Shown: positions 23,170 through 35,640 of the stretch, in pieces
Position numbering within the stretch: the first letter of the stretch is position 1
How the letters are laid out: every line of letters starts with the position of its first letter
Assembly: GCA_028023455.1 (NCBI GenBank)
Contig: JAQFVV010012435.1
Coordinates: forward strand, 1,302,001 to 1,366,000
Source of the DNA: Epiperipatus broadwayi
Taxonomy: Eukaryota; Onychophora; Udeonychophora; Euonychophora; Peripatidae
Direction of reading: 5' to 3'
DNA length: 64,000 nucleotides
Notes under the pieces: generated by a model
Database searches by the model: none
Seen by the model: only the letters and a program-made list of their open reading frames with translations
What the model was told of the DNA's origin: nothing
Made by a program: the position numbers and the translations under genes

Positions 23170-24095
23170 TATCATCAATGTGTAGATCCAGGATATTGTT
23201 ATATTTTGAAGAAAATTTATAAAAATGCAATAGCAACAATTAGATTACATAATGATACTAGGAAAGTCAACATGGAGAAGGGTGTAAGATAGGGTGACTC
23301 CATATTTCCAAAACTTTTTACAGCAGTACTGCAAGAAGTATTTTGTGGATTAAAATGGGAAGCTAAAGGAGTGAAAGTAAATGGAGATTATTTAAGTCAT
23401 TTAGATTTTGCAGATGATGTAGTTGTTTTTGCAAATCATGCTTTAGAGTTGCAGGAAATGTTGCAGGAGTTATCAGATGAAAGTAGGAAAGTAGGACTAA
23501 AGTAAAATGTTAAAAAGACTAAAGTAATGCTCAATGGATTTTTTTCAAAATATGAAAATAAAGATTGATTATGATGAGTTAGAAGAAGTTAACAGCTACA
23601 AATACCTTGGTCAGATTATTAATACAGATTGAACATAATAGATGAAATTAATTATAAAATTAAACTCTGTTGGAGTGCTTTTGGTAGAAGTAGCTTGATA
23701 CTAAAAGGAAATACGCCTATGTGTTTGAAAAGAAAGGTTTTTAATAAATGTGTTTTACCAGTTCTTACTTATAGATCTGAGATTTGGACACTTAATAGAA
23801 GAGCAATACAGAGACTTCAGACCACTCAAAGAAGTATGGAGAGATGCATGTTAGGAATAACACGAAGAGATCGAAAACACAATATATGGGTAAGAAAACA
23901 AACAGTTGAAATCTTAAACTGGATTCCTAGAGATTGCAAAAGACCAAGAAAGAAACCACATGTGAGATGAATAGATGAAATAAGAAAGTGTGCAGGGGTG
24001 ATGTGGAGAAGAGAAGCTAAAGATCGGAGAAGATGGATTGAACTTTGAGAGACCATCCTGCAATGGGTTGATAATGGTTGATGATGATGATTGAT
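23170..24095 (+). mobile_element. RTE-like LINE, 5'-truncated copy
   Basis: It starts inside the RT domain (counterpart of DHQGIDPGYC) and runs to a GAT-repeat 3' tail at about 24095. A stop replaces the glutamine of RQGDS (near 23290). FADD is intact (near 23404). The C-terminal domain (23629-23970) reads SEIWTLNRRAIQRLQTTQRS, and then the WIPRDCKRPRKKPHVR basic stretch. Further stops and frameshifts occur near 23505 and 23575. This is a dead copy but closer to the family consensus than 1-1665. No target-site duplication is found. Confidence 0.88.
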
Positions 24096-24610
24096 AATTT
24101 AATTATCTTGAAGTTTTGTTTTTCCTTATCTCTCTTTGATTTTAGTTGTGGAGTCAGCATGGCCATATTTGATTGCAAATGGTCTTGACATTGATGACTA
24201 TAGAATTTTTTTTTCCACATTAACTTATGATATACTATTGGTATTATTTAATGTGTATATTGCATAAGATTTATAGTGATAAAGATTTTCAATTCATAAT
24301 AATCATTATTTTTTTATATGCATAAATTAATTCAATTGACCCAACAATACAATAGCATTGTACCATTTGATGTAACAGTAAATGATAGGCTCTGGCACTC
24401 AAAGTCCATGGGGGGGGGGGCAAATATTTCATGAAGTCTCAAGCATTTGACTCCTTTTATTAAATTATAGCATTATAATGTACAAACATTTATCGATCAG
24501 TTCTTTTTTAAATGACAGAAATGAAAACAAACAAGCAAGAGAAAAAAAAAATCTCTTTAGTCTTTTGGGATAAAACTGCTGTGCTACAACAGCTATGAGA
24601 GCACAATAGT
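24096..24610. other. A+T-rich DNA, no feature recognised
   Basis: Contains a ten-base G run near 24411. Nothing else is supported. Confidence 0.5.
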
Positions 24611-25219
24611 AGCATTTATTAATCATCATCATCATCCATTATTAATACACTGCAGGATGAAGGTCTCTCCAAGTTCAAACCATCTCCAATCTTTAGCTTC
24701 TCTTCTCCACATTATTCCTGCACACTTTCTTATTTCAGCCATCCATCTCACATATGGGCTCTTTCTGGGTCTTTTACAATCTCTTGGAATCCAGTTTAAG
24801 ATTTCAATTGTCCATCTATTATCATCTCCTCTAGCAATATGTCCAGCCCAACTCCACTTCAGTTTTTTAATTTTTTCATTGAGGCCAATAACACCTGTTT
24901 GTTCTCTTACCCATATATTGCCTTTTTCGATCTCTTTTTGTTACTCCTAACATGCATCTCGCCATACTTCTTTGAGTGGTCTGAAATCTGTGTATTGCTT
25001 TTTCATTAATTGTCCAAGTCTCAGATCTATAAGTAAGAACGGGTAAAACACATTTATTAAAAACCTTTCTTTTCAAACACATAGTCATATTTCCTTTTAG
25101 TATCAAGTTATTTCTACCAAAAGCACTCCAACCAAGTTTAATTCTATGATTAATTTCATCCATTATGTTTCCATCTATATTAATAATCTGACCAATATAT
25201 ATATACAGCATTTATTAAT
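24611..25219 (-). mobile_element. RTE-like LINE, 583-bp 3' copy with perfect target-site duplication
   Basis: Minus-strand copy from 24624 (ATC repeats, the complement of the GAT tail) to 25206. It encodes the C-terminal domain in broken frames (24876-25211 gives GWSAFGRNNLILKGN, MCLKRKVFNKCVLPVLTY). A perfect 13-base repeat agcatttattaat (24611-24623 and 25207-25219) defines both ends of the insertion exactly. Confidence 0.93.
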
Positions 25220-26524
25220 AGGCTATCCTAAATGAGATTTTGAAATCATGCTTAAACTACCCTAGAAGGAAAACTCAATTAGACAGTTGCTCTCCTATTA
25301 AACGGATTAACATCAGCAGTATATTAAACAAAATAAAAACATATTAACTAGAGAATGCTTTTAATATTAATTTTAGTTGAATTGCTTAGTAGATTAAATG
25401 TTTCTCCAACTCCATTCTACAAGGAAGATTAAACTAACTTATCTTTAAATTGAAATAGAATTACTGGAGACCATTTTCTTCATTGGATTGAAGGAGACAC
25501 ATTTCTTTTTCTGTCTCATCTTTAATGCTTCAGTTTAAAATAGTAAATATTTGCAAGTAAAATAATGACAGTAGGTAATCTTTCAATAATGTGCACGCTG
25601 ATTTATTAACAAAGAACACAATTAAACAGCTTTATTCATTGAATTTGAATTTATAAATAGCAATAAATGAAACTGGGAAAAAATGGACAGTTTTGATGTG
25701 TAGATGGTTAGTGAGGCAACCAGGTAATTCGCAGGCCATCCTTGTGATTTGAGATTAATTTGGATATTTTTTATAATTAGTTGAGAATTTCAAAACAAGC
25801 TAACATTTCTTTTTATGGGTAGTCAACTTAACCAGCACATTTTAACTATTGTCAGTAAATAGACATCTAGTTAGTTTTAATTAGAGTGTAAAGATTTTAA
25901 GCTAATATGAATTGGTACGATGAGTATAGTTGAACTGATCATATAGTTAGAATAATGTTGCCTTCACTATGTGTGAGAGGGATATTATATTTCAATTGGT
26001 TCTCTGTGATTTTATCATTCTTTGAATAAGGTAATAATGGTGAAATTATTAAAATATTTTTTTTTGTTTATTTTAGATAAATTGTTTGTTGCTAATAAAA
26101 GCAAAATATAAACTGTTTTGGTTAAATAAATTGACATAGATTTTTTTGGAAAACTTTAATAGTAGTTATTTTTTTTTGTTAAAAAAACAACTTTAAATTC
26201 TAACCCATTTTGTATTTATATTTTGAGTCATAAATAAGAGTATCCCGGAAAGGATTTAATGCACGGTGTTTTATTAGAACAGGAAAGTGTAGGATTCTAA
26301 ATGTGGAACGTTATTAAAGTGTTGACAGTCGTTTGATAAATTGCCAACTGTATAACTTGTTTTTTCTTCCTCCTCTGCTCTTGATTTCATTTACCTTTTA
26401 ATTATCACTTCCTGAGAAAAGTATTTTTAACTTTAAACCGGAGAGATGAAGCAGACCCACTTTTTTACTATTAAAAGAAAAAAAAGTTTGCATGTGAGTC
26501 TAAACGTATATAAAGAAAGATGAA
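25220..26524. other. A+T-rich DNA, no feature recognised
   Basis: No coding frame, RNA gene or repeat boundary supported. Confidence 0.5.
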
Positions 26525-26669
26525 GTCCTGAATGGTTTGAGATACTTGTGAACTGGCAACCGCTGGGGCTCAAGATTTATGGATGATGGCTTAGTTCTAT
26601 CATTCCCTATGCTTGAACTTTTTACTAACTTTTGAGCAATAAATCATTCGATATTGTGTTTTTTTTTTT
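26525..26669 (+). repeat. Decayed S2 SINE-like repeat
   Basis: It shares with 38341-38468 the order ggggctcaag..., tctatcatt..., gcttgaac, tgagcaataaa and a terminal T run. The promoter head is not clearly recognisable here. Confidence 0.45.
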
Positions 26670-27647
26670 GAAAGCTGAAATGCAATGCTTGTTCATTTTG
26701 CTTGTTTGTGAGTAGCAGTTTTACTTTTTTGATAAATATTTTATGTATGTATCCAAATAACCATGGGTTATATGTAAATTATAGATTTTTTGTGATGTGT
26801 GTGTTATTGTTTCACTACCACATACTAAAATGCTGTTGTGAATTAGCATTATGCTTAGCAATTAATACACCTATATACATCTATAATCTGCGATTTGAGT
26901 TTGAGTGAAGATTTCCTCCCTCAGGTAACTGGCTCGCAACTAGCACAATTAGCTATACATTTATTTGAAATAAATACTAATATGTGTTGAAGAGCAAAAA
27001 ATAATTTCTGGTTCAGTTCATTACTACGAGAGAGGGAAAAATCATGTATTTATATCTGAGGAAGGAAAAGTAAAAATTTTACAACCTGGCATTTTATTAG
27101 CCCTGTGATTATTGTTGTCTCCTTGATATTTTTTGTAGAGGGATGGGGAGGCTTTTGCTCTGTAGTGCGCTTTTAAAAAGCTGTTTTACATTTTTACTAT
27201 GGTGAATGTGAAGACACATACGTACTAATATGAACGTGAGTGAGTATTCTGTTGAAACATAAATCCTACATAATGCTGCATGGAATTATTATGCATTTTT
27301 TGCATTTAATATTAGATTGCTATTGCTTTTCCAACAGGTCTAATATATAAGGAAATCAGTTCTAGGTATTAGGGCTTGAACCATCATTCAGCCAATGTAA
27401 ATAAAGATTGCAATGAAATTATTGAGCTCAAAGTGTTATATATCTGAAAATATATTATATATGTTCGACTGTTGTTAAATGTTTTTAGAAAAATCCAAGT
27501 TTTAATTTATATTTTTCCAAATACCATTCTGCTGTTAGCTATAACACAAGTTAGTGTAGAGCACCTGTGCATTATAATTAACATTTATGTGTACTTGAAA
27601 AAGTATAAGTAAAATTTGAATTTTTTAAAAACGTTTAACAACTATAC
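26670..27647. other. A+T-rich DNA, no feature recognised
   Basis: The ORF at 26702-26908 has no recognisable domain and A/T-driven composition. Confidence 0.45.
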
Positions 27648-27690
27648 TAGATGATGGAAATAATCCAACATATCACTCAGTACATGGGAA
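27648..27690. repeat. Fragment of family F3 outer arm
   Basis: The string atgatggaaataatccaaca followed by tatcac matches the outer end of the foldback elements at 39119-39670 and 51292-51868. Confidence 0.55.
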
Positions 27691-30600
27691 ATGCCATCTT
27701 CATAAATTTTTTTACAAACATCAATCAGCCTGTTGCATCTCAGAAATCTCCTCATCCATCCCTTAAACATCTAAAGATTTAACATATAGCTATTTCTCCA
27801 AAATTCATGTCACATATGGATCCTCCTATCAATCCACCAGGGCAACCAAGCCTATCAACATTGCTCCTTACCAAAGACTTCTTTGCTTGGACTATACACC
27901 CTTTCCATATCCTTGTCCCACTTCGTATGTATTCCCTTTCCCTTCACCATATTGTATTTGAATTTCATTTTGCCATGTAATTATCTCACTGTAAATCTTT
28001 TTTAACTGTTGTGTATTTTGTCTTTTTGATGAATAAAAGCTTTCATCACTGAGAAAAAACAAACATTAATATATATGTATAAATCTGTGTTTGTTTTGTT
28101 ATTTCACTTAGAACAAATTGGTTTAAACAAAATAAAGCATTCTGCCATGTATTACAGTGCATGAGTAATGGATTCAAAGCTAAAGGTTTTGGATCGATTC
28201 TCAGCTCAGAAATGTAAAAAAAACAAAACAAAAAACAGTTCAGACTAAAGTTCAATCTGCCACTAGGATCGCTAATGTCACATTCTATTTACAATTTTAG
28301 ATTGTGAATGGATATCAGAATATATCTTTTTTTTTTTTTTAAAGTTAATTTTTTAAAAAAGTAAACCAATGCAAATATTATCTGACCAATATAAATAAAG
28401 AATGCAATGAATCCTTGCAATGAATATAAAAAACTAGTTTAGTGCAAATCAAATTAAGAATACTGAGAGTGGTGGAACTAATGAGGGAATAGCCAGTAAA
28501 ATTAGCAAATTATTTTTTTGTTCAGTCTATTTTAAAATATCTAAACCTACTCCTGTGCTACAGACGATTTTTATAATTATTGCATTTAATTTCTTTATCA
28601 GATTAAAGATTGTTCCCTTATCTATCTTCAAAAAACAAATTACAATTTAATTTACAAATGTTAAATTTTCTAATTCACAATTTGGATACCATTTACCTCA
28701 GATAAATGTCTTAATGATTTCTAATAATCATTTATTAGGCTAGAAAAATGTTAGTATTCAGTATTTAGCATGTATTATGAAAAGTGTCTTATTTCCACTA
28801 AAATGTATGGAAAATTATCTGAATATTAATTAAAATACTACATATATTGAAAAGTTTTCAAACAAGTTAGTAATATAGAAAAGAAACAAAACTAAGTCTA
28901 TTGTTCGTGAACAGAAAAATGTTACACCATTTCAAAAGAGTGTCACAAGAATGTGTTCGATGATAATTCTTGATGGTAGTTTTATCACCATGAGAAATTA
29001 TAGTAGACAGTAATATTGAGAAATTATCAGTCGATAATATTGAGTAAAGAAATATATAAGGCAGAATTTCTTATAAATAGTCTTTTTTTAAAAAAAATTG
29101 GGAGAATAAATGATAGCGTTATTACTTCATCTCTATTCTAGAATTGAAATAATCAACCAAAAGAAATGGAGTTGATAGAAAGATCTCATGATATTTTACA
29201 TTTGGTAATCTGTTTCATACTTGTGATCTCATGATTGTATTTTATATGTATAAAACAAAAATAATACTATATGTGGGAATTGAGACTGTATTTGCTTGCA
29301 ATACAACAAATGAAAGTAAAATTTAAAGATCTGTTTCTACTTACCGAATATTTTTAAAATAGTTATAAATATATTTGATTTTACACATATATTTTGCTTT
29401 TTTATTATCAATAGTTACAGTAGTTTGTATTTATATATATATATTTTATATTTTGCTATCTTTAGCAAGGAGTTTATCAAAATGAAATCTGCTTTCCATA
29501 TTGATAGATGTCATTGTAGATAATGTTATATTAGCAGGCTGATTAAGGATGGAGAGAGTGATGGTACATTAATTAGTCCTTTGCAGTGGCTTCTAGTTCT
29601 TTTCACTTATTCCCTACTAGATATCAGAAGAGAAGTTGCTTGAACAAAATCAACAAATAGCTGTTAAGTGCATTAGATTTGCCATAATTCATGATATAGT
29701 TTCATATTTAAGACTCCTCTAAAATCAAGATATCCTTTCTGGATATTTAACCAAAATATTTACAATTGAAGAATTATGGCAATAGACTTTTTATGAAATT
29801 TCAAATAAATGTCTTTTTCTAGATCCAATAATAAAACCACCCGGATTTGATTTTTGTGGAAATTAATAAAGCCCTTAAAGACTATCTTATCAAAATTTCT
29901 GTATGTTTTTTAATCATGTTTTGTTAATATTAAAGCTGTCTAAAAAACCTATATGCTAAATAAGTAAATATTTGTAAATATTCAGTCTTCTATTCATGTA
30001 AGTAAAATATTCCATGATTTCGTGTTTAAATTGAATTTTCATTTAGATCCATATAAAATAAATTAAAATATATTATGAGATGTTTGATAATATTTAAAAA
30101 AAAAAGTAGAGAAAAAACAAAACATATTGGAAAAGATATTTGTAGAACATAAGTCAAACAAAAACTGGTCTGTATTGTCTTGCACATAAATTTTTAAAAA
30201 ATGTTAGTATTTTATATAATGCAGAGTGTTCAAGTAAGTCTGAATTTATATAAGTTCACTTAAGGAGGAGACTGTATAACTGAAGTTATAAATTTAACTC
30301 TTATTGTCAGAAAACTATTCATCATGGTATATAACTAGGTGCGCATATAAATATTTGGGTGAAAATCAATATAAAAATAAATTATTGTTTTGCTGGGATA
30401 CTCTAAAGATGTCTCTTTTCCTCTCTTGAAAGAAATAGTGTTAACGTTCTTGAGTAGGATTTTTTATAGTTTGAACAATTAAATGTATACATATGGTATA
30501 GAATGCAATCATATATATTATTTTCTCTAAATATTTGCATTTTTGTTTGTGGTGATACATTTTCAATGGCTTTAAAAATTTAAAATTGACTCAGCGCATG

Positions 30601-31689
30601 TAGGAATGAAAACTATCTTATTTAGTCCAGCACATTGGTATTTATATTAATCTGGGCTTTTACCTTTTAAGTAGTAATCTATTTACTGAATATTAACTAA
30701 GTGGCGAGTTCATTGGCTACCTAAAACAAAAATCTTAGCCTGTTTGAAACTTGACAAATTCCCTTATAATCTTGGACCAAAATCCTAGATTATGGGCACA
30801 GCATATAGATATATTAATTACTTTTTAATTAGAATAGTAGAAATTGCATTGTGATGTTGAGATAGTACATATTAGGAAATGTGATGAAAGGTAAAATACT
30901 TGTTTTTTTGAGAGGATTCCAATTCAAAAGTTTACTGTGAGAATTTTTAGTGTTCAAAATCATTAAAACCAGAAACTAAAAAAATAATATTATTTCATAA
31001 ATTTATGTTATTAATAATGTGAATTTTATGCATAATGATATATTTAATATAGATATGTTTTGATTATTGCTTTCAAAATATCTGCCTTTTTTGCCCAAAT
31101 TGATTTGCTCATAACTCGGCCATTTTGAAAATACTTATTTAATTTGAATAATGACATAATTATTTAGTCAAAATATCTTAGTTTGTGTGAAAATTTCTCG
31201 ACTATAAATAAAGTAGAATTGAATTTTTTAATCAATGTAAATTATGATTAGCAACTGTTCATTTTCACTGAAATAAAACTGTTCATTTTCACTGAAATAA
31301 TAAGTTAATGTGAAAGAAAGCATTCATTTGAAAATAATAAATCGATGTTCACTAATAATTGTATACCCTCTCTAGGATTTTGTTAACTTTCAGTAACTGG
31401 TGTTAGGAAAGTAAATTTAAAATAAAATGATAAATATATCTACTAATTAATGCATCTATTTTTGAAATTGATTATATGTATTTGTCTTTGTCCATTGATA
31501 CCGAATTGAATTGGGAATGTTCAAGATTTTCATGTTTGGCATAAAACAGTCTAAATTGGAAATATTTTTACCATAATCATAATCTTTCCAAAATATTTAT
31601 TAATGTGAATATCTTTAAATGATTAAATTTCTGTATAATATAATTTGTACATACTGTGAACCTTAATGCAGAAATATTCAAAGTGTAAA
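27691..31689. other. A+T-rich DNA, only a small local duplication seen
   Basis: A 24-bp string containing actgttcattttcactgaaa is duplicated in tandem near 31255-31300. No gene or mobile element is supported in this stretch. Confidence 0.45.
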
Positions 31690-31832
31690 ACTGCCGCTAT
31701 GTACCTATTTTAGAATATTCATGGCCATTGAGCCGTAAAAATAGTTCAACTAATGATTAAAACTGAAGCTATGTTCATATTTTAGAATATTCATGGCCAT
31801 TGAGTGCGGTAAAAATAGTTCAACTAATGATT
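31690..31832. repeat. Tandem duplication, period 72 bp
   Basis: tagaatattcatggccattg occurs at 31711 and again 72 bases later, followed by aaaaatagttcaactaatga in both units. Confidence 0.85.
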
Positions 31833-32037
31833 GTGAAGAAATAAAGTAGTATACTTTCATTAGTAATAATTTGCATTGGATGATCATTTGTTTCTCCTGT
31901 AACAATTACATATTTATTTATCAAGAGTGCAGAATAATAATTCCAAGTGTATCTAAGGGTTATTTTTATTTACATTAATTTTTATGTAATAATATTTCCT
32001 ATCTAATCTGATCTCAACGTCAAGATTTCTTGAATGA

Positions 32038-32438
32038 TTAACCTTAGTATAAATATGAGAGATAAAAGTTTCCACATTGAAACTAAATGTCACATGACCT
32101 TCTAAGCAACTGACCATATATATGAAATAATATATATATGATTTTTTAAATGAATTTAGAGAATAATCCTATTAATCTTAGTATAATATGAGAAATAAAA
32201 GGTTCTACATCGAAACTAAATGTCACATGATCTTCTAAGCAATTGGCCATATATATGAAATAATATATATACGCTCTTTTAAATGAATTTAGAGAATAAT
32301 CCTATTAACCTTAGTATAATATGAGAGATAAAAGGTTCTACATCGAAACTAAATGTCACATGATCTTCTAAACAACTGACCATATATATGAAATAATATA
32401 TATATGCTTTTTTAAATGAATTTAGAGAATAATCCTGT
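32038..32438. repeat. Three tandem units of 133-134 bp
   Basis: Units begin at 32038, 32172 and 32305 with a ttaaNcttagtataa string and are highly similar. Each contains aaactaaatgtcacatga and an AT-rich ccatatatatgaaataatat stretch. Part of the unit resembles the end of repeat family S2, so a SINE fragment may have been amplified. The block is too short to be called a satellite. Confidence 0.9.
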
Positions 32439-33343
32439 GATTTACTATACATTATTCATGTTTTTGTATAGTTTTTTTTTTTTTTAATATAAATTATAAT
32501 GCTGTAATTGGTTTGGATGCAGTTATTTTAAACTTTACTTGTTGTTTTTATATTGAAATGCATAAATATCCATTTTTTAGTTTTGGCATCAATTTTCATA
32601 CTTTTTTAAAAAATATATAAACAATTCTACTTAGCTGTTTTTTTAATCTAATAAAGATCAGTCAACTAGATTTCCCCCCCAGTTATTGACGAATAAAACC
32701 ACTGATTTCTTACAAATTCTTGAATAATTTTTTTCCCATTTTTAATAGTGAAAATTAAAAATGTTAATTACTTTTTTTGTCTCAATTTGCATATGAGATA
32801 GAAACTAAACTCAGATGGTAATTAATTTAATGAATTCAGTTTGTTAATTACTTCATTATGGAAGTGGTAAACAACTCAGGTGAAAAAAAAAGAAAATTAT
32901 TGAAAGTAAATTTGAATTATTAAGCAATTTTGATTTTTTAAAAATATATAAAAAGTGTAAAGACAAAATACGAACTAACAAACTTTTACTACTTATATAG
33001 ATATATTACAGAAATTCATTTTTATCAGTGCATATTTCTTAATATGTACATATTCACTACTATGATTAATAAATACTTGGACAAATGATTAATCATTTTT
33101 ATATAGCTTATGTAATTTATATAGTAGTAGAATGGTGGCTTCATTCAAATTATCACTTTTGGACAAATTATTAAAGTATTTATTATTTGATTTTAAGTAT
33201 TTATTAATAATTCGTTAAACTTCAAATATATCTTATTTTTATATAGGCATTGATAAATTCCATTACTTTAATTTTTCATCTTCGTTTAGTTACATGCCAA
33301 GATTTTGAATCGCTTACATTTTTCTATTCAGAAGCATCTTTAT
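32439..33343. other. A+T-rich DNA, no feature recognised
   Basis: Nothing supported. Confidence 0.5.
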
Positions 33344-33483
33344 AAAAGTAATATAGATGTAGTCAAGCATTGGTGGTCGAGAGGTCAGCGGCAGCTGCTT
33401 TACAAGCAGTTGTCCCGGGTTAGCGGGTTCGCTTCCCGGCTGATGCTATGACACATGAGGAAAAAAAAAGTAATATAGACGTA
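33344..33483 (+). mobile_element. tRNA-derived SINE, variant form, with target-site duplication
   Basis: The tRNA-like part is 33367-33445, with gcattggtggtcgagaggtc at the start, an anticodon loop TTTACAA and a B box gggttcgcttcccgg preceded by a small insertion as at 17863. The tail is ctatgacacatgagg plus nine A. An 18-base repeat with one mismatch flanks it (33344-33361 aaaagtaatatagatgta; 33466-33483 aaaagtaatatagacgta). Confidence 0.93.
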
Positions 33484-33778
33484 TATGAGCTCGTTAAATT
33501 TAAAATGTATATTGAAAATTACGTGAAATATAATAATTTTTTTAAATAATAAAAATGATTAATATTCCTTCAAGTATTATTTGTTGAAAGATAATACTTT
33601 ATCAACAAATATAGACTAACATATGCTGTACTTATTATTTAGTTTCTATATATACACACAGCAGCCATTTATGAGTATGGTGATTCCGAATCCAAGGAAA
33701 GGAAAGAAAAACATATCCTAGAATCAGTTGTGAATTACAAATATGTCTGCACATAGAACATGCTGGTCAATTTTTCCG

Positions 33779-33888
33779 TTTACTTACGCAAAGCGTTGGT
33801 GGCCTAGCGGTTAGAATAGCTGTCTTCCAAGCAGCCGGCCTGGGTTCGCTTCAACCCTTTGACATATATATATAATTCTATTTACTTA
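33779..33888 (+). mobile_element. tRNA-Gly(TCC)-derived SINE, 3' part deleted
   Basis: The head 33793-33857 has the A box, glycine anticodon TCC and gggttcgctt B box. About eight bases of the T-stem and acceptor are missing, and the tail ctttgacatat follows directly. A possible 8-base duplication tttactta (33779-33786, 33881-33888) is weak. Confidence 0.82.
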
Positions 33889-34449
33889 ATATTTTGAGAT
33901 GCTGTCTTTTAATATCGTCAGTAGAAAACTTCATTTTCTTTCTTAAATACTTTAACACCATGTCTAATTTATAGCTCTCTAGTGTTTTCTATTCTCTGCC
34001 ATATCTTATCAATGGAAACAATCAGTATCACATTTCTTTAAAATGTCTTTCAGATAGTCATTATAATATAGAAGAGATCTACCTCTCATATAAAAAGCAT
34101 ACTTAAATTCATTGTAAAACACTATTAGGAAATCTATTGTTTTTTTCATTTTACATGTTCAAGTCATCAATGGTGCGACTTTAAAATTGTAGACTGTATA
34201 GTGGAAGATCATATTGATTGGTCTTATGATCTTGACATTTTATTTTTAAAATTTTATAGAGAAATCCTTTAATAAAACTTTTCTACTGCTTTTATATTGC
34301 CCTGATTAGATAAAATAACACCTCCCTGTGATGAAATATTTTATCTTTTAACTAGTTAAAATCAGAAACACCTCATTTGAATCAGTGTTGGAACTCACCA
34401 TCTAAGTCCATATTTTTTCTAGTTTACATTATCAACTTGATATACATCG
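33889..34449. other. A+T-rich DNA, no feature recognised
   Basis: Nothing supported. Confidence 0.5.
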
Positions 34450-35640
34450 AGGCTAAATGTTGCTGAGAATTTTACTTCCGTTTATAACATTAATTTTTAA
34501 ACCAAAGTCTTTAGATGTTGCATTCAAAACATTAAGTACATTCTGTATAATGTTTTCTAAGCTGGCAAAAATAACACAGTCATCAGCATACCATAAATCC
34601 AGAATTCCAGAAGTGGAAGTTATTTTGTTTTTTGGTTTATTGATTTAAATTAAAAATTCTACTATCAAATCTGTATCATATATTGATTGTGTTTCATTAA
34701 GTCTATAACAGTTCTAAAAATAACTATCACTAAGATTGAAAACAATGTTAGTGCAAATACACATTCCTGCTTAACACCAGTTTTCATTTCAAATGCCACA
34801 GATTTTCCACCTACAGTAATAGCATTTCCTCTTATTCGATTATGCAGAATCTGTCTAATTATGAGTAAGTTTTAATGGACAGAAACTAATTTCAAACAAT
34901 ACTATACACTTATTCCTTTAGCTGAAACAAATGTCTTGACCAAATCGATAAGAATATTATATAATTTATTCTATTGTCCCAACACTTCTTTGGCATTTAC
35001 TTGGCAACAAACCATATCTAGGATGCTTCTCAATTCTCCAAAAATGCATTAAGTTTCTGGTAGCCATTCATCTATGACTGGAAAGCAATCTATTTAACAA
35101 AATTCTTGAAAATATCTTTGTTATAGTGGATAGTAACGATATTCCATGTTAATTACTGCAATCTGATCTATTTCTTTTATTTTTTAAAAAATAGATCAAT
35201 AGAAGCATCCAGATGATCAGGCAGCATAACTTCACCCATCCATATTCAGTATTTTTGAAACTAACTTATTATCATCATACTTTAAACCCTCTCCTGATAT
35301 TTCATCAGAATCTGCAGTCTTTTCATTTTTAAAATTACTACAAACTGTTTGACTTCGCTAAGCTGGATATCTTTCTTGAAATGGATATATCATTAAAAGT
35401 TATTTCAATTCTTGTATCAAAATAGTTCTTCCACTTGTTCAAAATATCTTTGTTATTGTATAATAAGAGTGCATTGCTGGATTTATTGTCAGATTCATAT
35501 GTTGCTTTCATTACATCAAAAAACATCTAGAAGATCACAGTCAGTGAGTGTCTTCATCTTCTTTGCAATTTTAATCCACCAATCATTTTTACATCCTTTT
35601 AATCCTATTAACAATAAGATCGTTGCCAAAAAATAAGTCA
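34450..35640 (-). mobile_element. Third LINE family (LINE-C), heavily decayed
   Basis: Minus-strand fragments fall in the right order for a LINE RT. There is a pre-RT stretch near 35520-35590 (DWWIKIAKKMK) and 35338-35526 (FFDVMKATY, then LLLYNNKDILNKWKNYFD). RT block B lies near 34761-34800 (KTGVKQECV, where active relatives have GVKQGCVLAPTLFS), and the catalytic box YADDCVIFA near 34570-34595. Stops and frameshifts are everywhere. The wording differs from LINE-A and LINE-B, so it is a separate lineage. The boundaries are approximate. Confidence 0.72.

Noticed and set aside
23170-25219. A single long inverted repeat formed by two RTE-like copies
   Set aside because: The minus copy has its own target-site duplication and the two differ in length, so they are independent insertions in opposite orientation.
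32038-32438. CRISPR array
   Set aside because: The units are full-length tandem copies without unique spacers, and the DNA is eukaryotic.
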